A stretch of DNA of 64,000 nucleotides, from contig CANLEE010000009.1 of NCBI GenBank assembly GCA_947489585.1, positions 118,070 through 182,069 of the forward strand. The letters run 5' to 3'. The position numbers and the translations under genes were made by a program. The notes under the pieces are model-generated. The model saw only the letters and a program-made list of their open reading frames with translations. It was not told where the DNA came from and did not search any database. This DNA comes from an uncultured Psychroserpens sp. Lineage in GTDB: Bacteria; Bacteroidota; Bacteroidia; Flavobacteriales; Flavobacteriaceae. This document shows positions 54,791 to 62,345 of the stretch, piece after piece (within the stretch, counting starts at the first letter, position 1; each line of letters starts with the position of its first letter).

Positions 54791-57520
54791 TTAACTTTTT
54801 TTTCTTCGGAATAGAAAAGCTATGATTATCAAAAAGATAAAGGCTAAAATAAGGTAATAAATTACAGATGAATTGTCATCGATTTCTATTTCTCCAGCAT
54901 CCCCAATCATTACAAATGAGGCCCAATAATATGGTGAAGATTGGCTCAATGAACTCGTCTGTATATAGTCTAACTTTGCGTTATGCAATGCAAGTGATTT
55001 ATTTTGACCAAGCTTTATATTCTTGTAAAATGAATTTAGCAAAGCTGCTGAAGACTTATCATTAACTTCCCAAAGTGTTGGCATAACACTATGGGATCCT
55101 GTATTAAAAAATCCTCGAGATAAGCTCATCACACCTTCACCTTTATGAAGTTCGCCAAGCGATGTGTTGCAGGCGCTTAAAACAACTAATTCTGCCGAAT
55201 TTTGATATTCATATAGTTCGTTCAGTGTTATTTTTTTATCATAAAATGCAATCCACGGACTAATACTGTCGTTGGCGTTCGCATGGGAGGCGATATGTAT
55301 AATTTGAGTATTATTAATTTTATTAATGAAATTTTCTTTAGTTGATTTTTCTTTCAAAAAAACAGTTGTAGGAAATATATCGTTAATTAAGGATATTTCG
55401 TTTTCTGTATTAGGAAGTGATGTTAGTTTTGATGAAAATTCTACAGGAGCGAATGCTATTATACTATTAGTGTTTGTTCTTTTGATTTTACTATTCTCCT
55501 TTAAAAATGATAGTGAATATGCATAGCTTATTTCATTTTGAAATATAAGATAGCTTTGGTCCTTCTTTGAAGTTATTAGCGATTCAAAAGGAATGTTTTG
55601 TAGATAATAATCTGGAATAATAGTGAGCTTCTTTCCTTTTATTAGAGTTCTAATTTTTTCAGGAAACAATGCATCATATAATGTATTTGAAATAGAGGTG
55701 TAGTTTTCGACCGAAGCTTTATCTGGAAATGGATGTTCAAGTAGTGTTCTGTAGTCTAGCGCTAGATCTTTTAAAGTTTCACAATTCTCAATTTCAAATA
55801 ATTGGATTGCTTCTTTTGTTATAACAATACCATAACCTTCTTTATCATCTAAAATATACTCGATATAAGTATCATTGGTATTAAAAAGATCTGTTTTCAA
55901 CTGATTTATATCTATGACTACTACTGGTTTTTTTGATTTATAATATAATTTGTAATCTATATCTAATGAATCAACAAATCGATTATAGTTTTCACTTGCA
56001 ATTAGTAATTGACTTTGTATTGAATCTGTGTTTTCTAATACTATTAATTTTTCAAGGTTGGCAATTCTACTTTTTAAAGAAGACTCTCTTTCGGTAATGC
56101 TATTAGGGATATTATTTTGACTTCTGGTCATTTTTAATGAAACATCTTCTAGTAGTAGTAATGCTTTATTTTTTTCAATAAAATAGAAAGCATCTTCAGG
56201 CTTGTTTAATAAAAGACAGGATTTAGTAGCATTGATATAAATTTTATTTGCAATACTTTGCCAAAATAGCTTAGACCTATTTTCTTTACTTTCTAATCGG
56301 GCATGATCTAATATAATATCTGCTAATTTTAATGTGCTTAAAGCTTTATTAAAATATTTTTCAGCATTAATAGAATCATTTTCTCCTAATTTTATCCAGA
56401 TTTTTGATTTGTGAATAATACCTTCTAGTGCAAATAATTTGTATTTTGATTTAAGAAGTTGCTCTTTAGTTGGTAAGTTGTTGTAGTTTGATGCATCAAA
56501 ATCTAAAAATATCCGAATTGATTTTTGTACATTTTCTAGGGCATTGTCAAATTCATTAAATTCTAAATAATACTGAGCTAGATTTCTGTATATTGTTGAA
56601 ATAGTTAGCTTATTTGATCTAAAAGTTAATGCTTTTTTTAAATAAGCTTCTGCAGCCTTGTCCTTTTCTTTTAAATATAAATAACCAATATCATTATACG
56701 ATGATATGAGTTGCTTTTTTTTATTAAGTCTAATAGCAATTTCTAAAGCCTTTTCTAAATTTAACTTAGCTTTCACAAAGTTGTGATTTTCTCTATCACT
56801 ATATAAATTGCCGAGTTGATTGTATAAGTTGTAAACGCGAATTTGTGAAATATCATTTTTTGAGTCAGAATCATTATTTAAACTATCTGCTAATTTAATG
56901 GCTGATGATAACGTTGAAATTCCATTAGCCAAACTTTGATTAGTATTGAGGAGTTTATTAGATTGAGCAATTCCGATTGCATTTAGTATTTTATAATTAT
57001 TGTTGTTTAAATTTTCAGAAATTTTTTCACTGAGATTATAATATTTTATGGCAAGATAATATTGATGTATTCTAAAATATATTTCCCCCATTTGATATGC
57101 AGCTTGTAAAGCAAATTTATCTGGGTTTTTATAATCTATCAACCTACTGTAGGTTAATAATGCGCCATTAAAGTTGTTATTTCTACTTTCGTAAAAGCCT
57201 AGACTGTAGATGTTTTTACGATAAGAAAGAGGATCTTGATAATGAATTGAGTCCATTAGCATGATATTTCTTTTATTAACTAAAATTGCTTTTCCTTTGT
57301 TTGAATTACTATAATGCCATCTTGCTAATTGGTATGATTCATCCAGAAATAATCGATACTCTTTTTTAGTTTTATAAGAATCGATCAATGAATTAAATAG
57401 CTTTTCTTTTTGAATTGTAGACGTGGTAGTGTCACTTTTAATTGCTAAAAAAACATCAGACTGAGAATATGATGTATATTGGAATATTATGCAAACAAGA
57501 AATAAACGCAAGAGACTCAT
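54791..57520 (-). CDS. Exported TPR-CHAT (caspase-like) protein with C-terminal membrane anchor
   Basis: The protein is 909 residues with a signal peptide (MSLLRLFLVCIIFQYTSYSQ). Residues about 25-450 are TPR repeats, with a helical linker to about 540. The CHAT domain lies at about 590-870; its dyad is visible as H746 in IIHIASHAN and C784 in LVVLSACNTSLGELHKGEGV, followed by RGFFNTGSHSVMPTLWEVND. A membrane helix (IYYLILAFIFLIIIAFLF) and a basic RRKKS end the protein, so the CHAT domain should face the periplasm. CHAT proteins are often proteases activated through their TPR sensor. The linkage to the peptide exporter genes, to an ECF sigma factor and to a lipoprotein is suggestive; the substrate is unknown. 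Confidence 0.9.
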   Translation of the reverse strand: MSLLRLFLVCIIFQYTSYSQSDVFLAIKSDTTTSTIQKEKLFNSLIDSYKTKKEYRLFLDESYQLARWHYSNSNKGKAILVNKRNIMLMDSIHYQDPLSYRKNIYSLGFYESRNNNFNGALLTYSRLIDYKNPDKFALQAAYQMGEIYFRIHQYYLAIKYYNLSEKISENLNNNNYKILNAIGIAQSNKLLNTNQSLANGISTLSSAIKLADSLNNDSDSKNDISQIRVYNLYNQLGNLYSDRENHNFVKAKLNLEKALEIAIRLNKKKQLISSYNDIGYLYLKEKDKAAEAYLKKALTFRSNKLTISTIYRNLAQYYLEFNEFDNALENVQKSIRIFLDFDASNYNNLPTKEQLLKSKYKLFALEGIIHKSKIWIKLGENDSINAEKYFNKALSTLKLADIILDHARLESKENRSKLFWQSIANKIYINATKSCLLLNKPEDAFYFIEKNKALLLLEDVSLKMTRSQNNIPNSITERESSLKSRIANLEKLIVLENTDSIQSQLLIASENYNRFVDSLDIDYKLYYKSKKPVVVIDINQLKTDLFNTNDTYIEYILDDKEGYGIVITKEAIQLFEIENCETLKDLALDYRTLLEHPFPDKASVENYTSISNTLYDALFPEKIRTLIKGKKLTIIPDYYLQNIPFESLITSKKDQSYLIFQNEISYAYSLSFLKENSKIKRTNTNSIIAFAPVEFSSKLTSLPNTENEISLINDIFPTTVFLKEKSTKENFINKINNTQIIHIASHANANDSISPWIAFYDKKITLNELYEYQNSAELVVLSACNTSLGELHKGEGVMSLSRGFFNTGSHSVMPTLWEVNDKSSAALLNSFYKNIKLGQNKSLALHNAKLDYIQTSSLSQSSPYYWASFVMIGDAGEIEIDDNSSVIYYLILAFIFLIIIAFLFRRKKS

Positions 57521-57541
57521 AAGTATTTAATATGTTTTATA

Positions 57542-57579
57542 AAAGTAGGGTAATTTTAAATGTAAAATCACCCTACTTT
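57542..57579 (-). terminator. Long hairpin between the lipoprotein and CHAT genes
   Basis: AAAGTAGGGT (57542-57551) pairs with ACCCTACTTT (57570-57579), with further internal AT pairing, giving an almost continuous stem. On the minus strand it begins 5 nt after the lipoprotein stop and ends with ACTTTTATA. It probably terminates or attenuates transcription into the CHAT gene, whose start is only 22 nt further on. Confidence 0.75.
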
Positions 57580-57583
57580 GATA

Positions 57584-58228
57584 TTAGTCTACGAATTTAA
57601 AATTACAACCTCCTACAAAACAATTGAAAGGTATGCCACCACTACTTGTAGCAGTAGGTAGACCGATTTCAATTTCATCATCTTCATTATCATCATCATC
57701 ATTAGATCCACCAGCTATTGGATTTCCATTAATATCAATTGGTCCAGCAGACTCGCTATTTGTACCGTTATTATTGTTGGTAGTGTTAGTACCACCATTA
57801 ACATCATTATCTGGAAGAATGTATACTCCATTAAAAGTGCCTTCAAAGGCATTATATTCAGCAAGATCAACTGTCCAACGCTCAAAGCCAGAACAACTTT
57901 GCGAAACTTGAATATTATAAATAGTAAACAGGTTAGACATATATTCACGATAAAAATCTTCAAAATTCCCGTTAAAACCAGCAACTTCTGGGTTATTTAA
58001 CATTAATACTTCTTGATAATTCATATCAACAGTAAAAACTAAATATTGTGTGCCGTCTGGCATTTCATTATAAGTAATACAAGGGTCACCAAATCCCTTT
58101 CTAGCCTCAGCTTCTAGTTTTTCTTTTTTGTTTAAATTCTCTAGTTCAGAATCTAAATTGCCATTAGTACAACCGCTTGAGGTTATAAGTAGTAACACTA
58201 CAAATAATTTTAATGTTTGTGTTTTCAT
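57584..58228 (-). CDS. Cys-containing lipoprotein with acidic, Asn/Gly-rich low-complexity linker
   Basis: The protein is 214 residues. A lipobox ends at Cys20 (VLLLITSSGC). The mature part has a folded-looking centre (about residues 45-130, with TQYLVFTVDMNYQEV and CSGFERWTVDLAEYNAF), a low-complexity Asn/Thr/Gly/Asp stretch (about 140-195) and a short C-terminal tail with two cysteines (FNCFVGGCNFKFVD). No family is recognised. It lies directly before the CHAT gene and diverges from the ECF sigma gene, so it may be a sensor or substrate of that module. Confidence 0.7.
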   Translation of the reverse strand: MKTQTLKLFVVLLLITSSGCTNGNLDSELENLNKKEKLEAEARKGFGDPCITYNEMPDGTQYLVFTVDMNYQEVLMLNNPEVAGFNGNFEDFYREYMSNLFTIYNIQVSQSCSGFERWTVDLAEYNAFEGTFNGVYILPDNDVNGGTNTTNNNNGTNSESAGPIDINGNPIAGGSNDDDDNEDDEIEIGLPTATSSGGIPFNCFVGGCNFKFVD

Positions 58229-58290
58229 TTTTTTTTGATTTTTTGTTAATATAAAGTATTGTTATTAAATATTTATATTTGTTACCCAAC

Positions 58291-58314
58291 GAACATCATT
58301 TTTTTTACTGCGAC
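58291..58314 (+). promoter_or_regulatory. Candidate ECF-type promoter before the sigma factor
   Basis: GAAC (58291-58294) and CGAC (58311-58314) are separated by 16 nt, resembling an ECF -35/-10 pair. The ATG follows 12 nt after CGAC, so a leader would be very short. This could be autoregulation, but the match is weak. Confidence 0.25.
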
Positions 58315-58326
58315 ATATTAACTTGA

Positions 58327-58890
58327 ATGAAAAAACCTAATTATTTTTTAGAAGGATTAATAGATAATAATGAGAAGGTCGTCAAAGAAATTTATGAAAA
58401 TTCTTTTCATAAGGTTTTAAGTTTTATTTCAAAAAACAGTGGGTCTAGAGCAGATACCGAAGATATTTTTCAAAACGCATTATTGCAATTGGCTGTTCGG
58501 TATAAAAAAGAAAAGTTTGAGATTAATACAAACTTTGAAGCTTATCTGTTTACTGTTTGTAAGAATTTGTGGCGTAGAGAATTAAATAAATCAAAAAGAG
58601 AGGTAACAAATAATCAGGTTATTGAACTTAAAGATGAAAGTCATGACATTGCGTTATCAGTACTTGAGCAACAGCGTTGGGAATTATTTGCGGAATATTT
58701 GGAGCAATTATCAGAAAATTGTATTAAAATAATGACCTTGTTTTTTAAACGTACACCCTATTCTGAAATGGTGAAAATATTTGAATACAACTCTGAAACT
58801 GTAGCAAGACAGCGCGTTTTTAAATGTAAGGCTAAATTAAAAGAGCGAATTAAAAGTGATAAACGTTTCAGCGCTTTATTAGAATTATGA
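58327..58890 (+). CDS. ECF-type RNA polymerase sigma factor
   Basis: The protein is 187 residues. Region 2 spans about residues 20-90 (DTEDIFQNALLQLAVRYKKE, AYLFTVCKNLWRRELNKSKR, the usual -10-recognition pattern) and region 4 about 115-180 (CIKIMTLFFKRTPYSEMVKI, a helix-turn-helix, then ARQRVFKCKAKLKERI). It overlaps the following membrane gene by 4 nt, which may encode its anti-sigma partner. It probably directs the module on the opposite strand (lipoprotein, CHAT and perhaps the peptide genes); this is inferred from position. Confidence 0.88.
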   Translation: MKKPNYFLEGLIDNNEKVVKEIYENSFHKVLSFISKNSGSRADTEDIFQNALLQLAVRYKKEKFEINTNFEAYLFTVCKNLWRRELNKSKREVTNNQVIELKDESHDIALSVLEQQRWELFAEYLEQLSENCIKIMTLFFKRTPYSEMVKIFEYNSETVARQRVFKCKAKLKERIKSDKRFSALLEL

Positions 58891-59687
58891 GTTTAGAAGA
58901 TGACATACTAATTGACAATTTCCTTAGAGGTTTGCTTGATGAAAATGAACAAGCAAACTTCAATGCGAGACTGCAAACAGATGTAGATTTTAAGGCATCA
59001 TTTGAGCTTGAACAGGCACTTTGGTTATCTCAGAGCAATACAGATTGGAGTTTTGTCAAAGAGCAAAGCGAAGCCGTAAACGTCTATAAAAAGCTATTAG
59101 ATGAAGATCATAACTTACAAAATTTAAAAAAAACTTTGAATCTAGCTAATCTTGAATTTAAAGAAAGACCAGCTAAGAAAAAAAGCTTTAATTTTTATTA
59201 TTTAACAGCTGCATGTATACTAATACTCATAAGTTTGAGTCTGTTTTTTAACCAAAATATATCTAATCAAGAATTAGTCAATGATTATTTAAATACTTCC
59301 AATTTACCTTCATTTGTTTCTAGAGGAGATGCCTCAACTGACGACTTGATAAAAGCACAAAAATTCTTTGAAAATGAAGAATACCAGAAATCACTTGATA
59401 TATTTGAAACCGCTTTAAAGACTTCAGGTGTAAATGCTTCTGTTTATTTGTACTCTGGAATTGCCCAAATGAAGTTAAAACAATATAATGCTGCCGAATT
59501 AACATTCAATAAACTGATTGAGAGTAATTTATTAGATGCTCAAAAAGGGTTTTGGTATAAGGCTTTGCTCTATCTCGAACAGGATAAAGTTGAAGACGCT
59601 AAAACAATTTTAAATAGTATCGTTTCAAAATCACTTTATAATCATACTAATGCTAAAGAGCTATTAAATCAGTTAAATGATGACTAA
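58887..59687 (+). CDS. Membrane protein with anti-sigma-like N-terminus and periplasmic TPR domain
   Basis: The protein is 266 residues. The cytoplasmic N-terminus (LEDDILIDNFLRGLLDENEQ, then FKASFELEQALWL) looks like the helical region of Bacteroidota anti-sigma or sigma-associated proteins. A membrane helix follows at about 104-121, then two or three TPR units (NEEYQKSLDIFETALKTSGV, AQMKLKQYNAAELTFNKLIE). The orientation would put the TPR in the periplasm, able to meet the TPR-CHAT protein. Translationally coupled to the sigma gene, it is a likely regulator of it. An anti-sigma function is not proven. Confidence 0.75.
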   Translation: MSLEDDILIDNFLRGLLDENEQANFNARLQTDVDFKASFELEQALWLSQSNTDWSFVKEQSEAVNVYKKLLDEDHNLQNLKKTLNLANLEFKERPAKKKSFNFYYLTAACILILISLSLFFNQNISNQELVNDYLNTSNLPSFVSRGDASTDDLIKAQKFFENEEYQKSLDIFETALKTSGVNASVYLYSGIAQMKLKQYNAAELTFNKLIESNLLDAQKGFWYKALLYLEQDKVEDAKTILNSIVSKSLYNHTNAKELLNQLNDD

Positions 59688-60489
59688 AAAAACCATCTAT
59701 TCATTAATTGCTGTTTTAATAATTCTTGGTATTTATGGTTATGAACATTTTTTAACTGAAAAAGAAACTACTGCAATAATAGAACAAGGTTCAACAGTAA
59801 AAAGGACTACCAACGAGTACTTTCTACCGACAAGTACTACAGGTCAAATTGTGCATCATGAAGGCTATTCTCTTTCATATAGCGAACCTCATGAACAAGC
59901 TGAATGGGTAGCATACGAATTAAAAAAATCGCATCTATCTAATACCAATTTTAAACGACCGTATTTTGAAATTGATAAAGCTGTAGCTACTGGAGCTGCT
60001 CATTGGAAGAATTATAAAAAATCTGGTTATGATCGCGGACACTTATGTCCTGCAGGTGATAAACGCTATAGCCAAAGCGCTCATGATGAAACATTTCTAA
60101 CAAGTAATATAAGTCCACAAGAACATCAATTCAATTCGGGTATTTGGAACACACTCGAGCAAAAAGTAAGATATTGGGCACGAAAATATGATGGTGTTTT
60201 TGTAATTACTGGAGGGATTTTAAAAGGCCAAATGGAAACTATAGGCGAAGAGATGGTAAGTGTGCCTAACCAGTTTTATAAAGTACTTATTGATACTAAT
60301 ACAGGAACAACTAAAGTGATTGCATTTTTAATGCCTCATGAAGACTCTAAGAAACCTCTTTATGAGTTTGTAGTTGCTGTCGATGACATCGAAAAACTAA
60401 CTGGTATTGACTTCTTTTCAGAGTTAGATGATGATATGGAAAACCGATTAGAAGCTTCAAACAGTTATAAAGATTGGAGTTTTAAATAA
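59677..60489 (+). CDS. DNA/RNA non-specific endonuclease (NucA/EndoG family)
   Basis: The protein is 270 residues. A signal-anchor helix (TIYSLIAVLIILGIYGY) exports it. The catalytic motif DRGH (residues 119-122) sits in SGYDRGHLCPAGD, followed by NISPQEHQFNSGIWNTLE with the Mg2+-binding Asn. It degrades nucleic acid outside the cytoplasm, for nutrition or defence. It overlaps the TPR gene by 11 nt and so is the third gene of the sigma operon by position, although it could simply be a neighbour. A small AAT repeat follows at 60487-60504. Confidence 0.87.
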   Translation: MMTKKTIYSLIAVLIILGIYGYEHFLTEKETTAIIEQGSTVKRTTNEYFLPTSTTGQIVHHEGYSLSYSEPHEQAEWVAYELKKSHLSNTNFKRPYFEIDKAVATGAAHWKNYKKSGYDRGHLCPAGDKRYSQSAHDETFLTSNISPQEHQFNSGIWNTLEQKVRYWARKYDGVFVITGGILKGQMETIGEEMVSVPNQFYKVLIDTNTGTTKVIAFLMPHEDSKKPLYEFVVAVDDIEKLTGIDFFSELDDDMENRLEASNSYKDWSFK

Positions 60490-60501
60490 TAATAATAATA
60501 A

Positions 60502-61359
60502 TTATTTCAACTTTCCTAAAATTCCTTTCCAACGTAGTCGCCTTATAAATTGACCTTCATCTTTAGTGACTATAAACGGTATATGGTTTTTTTTAGACAA
60601 GTAAAACCCTTGAACATAATTTTTAAACACTGAAAAGCTATTTTTTTTATAGCCCATTTTTATAGCAGAAATCAACATAATGAAAACCCCATAACGCATT
60701 TTATAAAGCGCTTGGCCTTGTAAGTATTTTGAGTTTTCACTATAACTTAGTCCTGTTGGTTTAAGATGTTTTACACGTAGATTTTGATCTGTACATACCT
60801 TCCATCCATGATATTTTGCAAGTAATGTGTCAACTGTATCCCAACCTATGGACCTTTTTAAACCACCTATTTGTTCAAAACATGCTTTTCGGTAAGATTT
60901 AAACGGACCGCGAACATGATTTTTATTAGAAATGTTTTCGTAAATCCACTCCTCATTGTTTTTGATATAAGCCAACCCACCAGCGATGCCAATAGATGCA
61001 TCACGCTCAAAAAGAAATTGGATGCGTTCTAAATAGTTCTTTGGTAAAATAATATCAGCATCAAATTTGCAGATAATATCATAATTATCATCTAAAACCT
61101 CTAAGCCTTTATAAAAAGCATTAACAACTTTTGAGCCAGGTAAGTGCTCACTTGAAGAGGTGTTATTTACCAATTTTAACCATTCATGTTTTTTGGCGAA
61201 ACTTTCAACGATAAGTTGTGTGCTGTCTGTAGAATTATCATTAACAACAACAACACGCTTTGGTAAAAGTGTTTGTTGAGCGATTGATTCTAGCATTAAA
61301 GCAATTAAATCATCTTCGTTATGTGCTGGAATGATAATGTAGAAATCTAACTCTTTCAA
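60502..61359 (-). CDS. Glycosyltransferase, GT2 family
   Basis: The protein is 285 residues. FYIIIPAHNEDDLIALMLES and VVVVNDNSTDST open the GT-A fold, and IICKFDADIILPKN carries the DxD site. The C-terminal region (KHLKPTGLSYSENSKYLQGQ) is typical of flavobacterial GT2 enzymes near polysaccharide loci. It is coupled by a 4-nt overlap to the FkbM methyltransferase, suggesting glycan synthesis and methylation in one unit. Confidence 0.88.
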   Translation of the reverse strand: MKELDFYIIIPAHNEDDLIALMLESIAQQTLLPKRVVVVNDNSTDSTQLIVESFAKKHEWLKLVNNTSSSEHLPGSKVVNAFYKGLEVLDDNYDIICKFDADIILPKNYLERIQFLFERDASIGIAGGLAYIKNNEEWIYENISNKNHVRGPFKSYRKACFEQIGGLKRSIGWDTVDTLLAKYHGWKVCTDQNLRVKHLKPTGLSYSENSKYLQGQALYKMRYGVFIMLISAIKMGYKKNSFSVFKNYVQGFYLSKKNHIPFIVTKDEGQFIRRLRWKGILGKLK

Positions 61360-62252
61360 TTTTTGATAAATTTTGATACGATATTTAACCTAGACTTTGG
61401 TACAAAAAAACAGTTTCTAATTCCGTTATCTAAAGATCTTTTTATAGTAGAAATCTTTATTAGCCCAGATTCTGTATGATTATAGAATTCATAATTTAGA
61501 GATTTAAAATAGTCTTCCAAATCATCTTCAATAGTATTAAATAGAGTTTCACATATTACTATTGGTGAAAATTTTTCGATAATGGATTTGCCAGATTCTA
61601 AGATATCTATTTCTGTGCCTTCAGTATCAATCTTAATTAAACCTATTTCAGTGATACTTTTGGAGTTTACAAAATTTTCTAGTGTTTCAGACTTTACAGT
61701 GTTTTTAACAAAGTTGCGAGATGTTTTTTTAGTACCTGCATTTCCTTCTCCTGCCAAATTGTATTTTATGTATTTGTACTTTAGACTTTCAACTTCATAG
61801 AAATCTATTTTTCCCGATGAGTTAGACAAGGCTAAATCAATTGCATAAATATTATTAGAAAAATTATTGATTTTAATATTTCTATTTAAAAAATATTTTG
61901 GTCCGTGTGCTGGCTCAAAGGCAAATACTTTTATTTTTGGATTTGATTTTACAGCAAGTAAAGAGTAGTAACCAATATTTGAACCAATATCTAAAAAAAT
62001 GTCAACATCTTTGCAAAGTTCTTCGAAAATCTCAGAGTATTCAAACTTTTTATATCCATTCCAAAATAGGAGCTGAGTTAAATAACTCGTTTGATTAGTT
62101 GCTATTTTTAATGTCCCTGAATCAGTTTTTAATGTGAGTATCCCAGATGGCGGAATCTTTATTTTTTTTAAAAATGGTTTTAAAAAATAGTTAATGTTTC
62201 GTAAGAAATAGTTTACCTGTTTATTATATATTAATTTGTAAGCTAATTGCAT
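61356..62252 (-). CDS. FkbM-family methyltransferase
   Basis: The protein is 298 residues. SAM-binding motif I is DIFLDIGSNIGYYSLLAVKS, with VFAFEPAHGPKYFLNRNIKI and the C-terminal LIKIDTEGTEIDILESGKSI that defines FkbM methyltransferases. It probably O-methylates a sugar in the product of the adjacent glycosyltransferase. It is the first gene of a two-gene minus-strand unit; the 93-nt gap to the next gene holds AT-rich DNA without a clear promoter. Confidence 0.88.
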   Translation of the reverse strand: MQLAYKLIYNKQVNYFLRNINYFLKPFLKKIKIPPSGILTLKTDSGTLKIATNQTSYLTQLLFWNGYKKFEYSEIFEELCKDVDIFLDIGSNIGYYSLLAVKSNPKIKVFAFEPAHGPKYFLNRNIKINNFSNNIYAIDLALSNSSGKIDFYEVESLKYKYIKYNLAGEGNAGTKKTSRNFVKNTVKSETLENFVNSKSITEIGLIKIDTEGTEIDILESGKSIIEKFSPIVICETLFNTIEDDLEDYFKSLNYEFYNHTESGLIKISTIKRSLDNGIRNCFFVPKSRLNIVSKFIKN

Positions 62253-62345
62253 AATTTGATTAAAATATTTCGTAAATATATGTAGATTATTTTATGAAAA
62301 TTATAATTATTCTAATATATTACGCAGTATATCCCAATATAGATA

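Noticed and set aside
57624..57911. 95-codon plus-strand frame opposite the lipoprotein gene, rich in Ser/Leu/Pro
   Set aside because: It reflects the low-complexity Asn/Asp linker read in antisense; the lipoprotein has a lipobox and a sensible start.
60487..60504. Short AAT trinucleotide run as a possible phase-variation repeat
   Set aside because: It lies after the nuclease stop codon and before a convergent stop, so length changes would not affect a reading frame or promoter.
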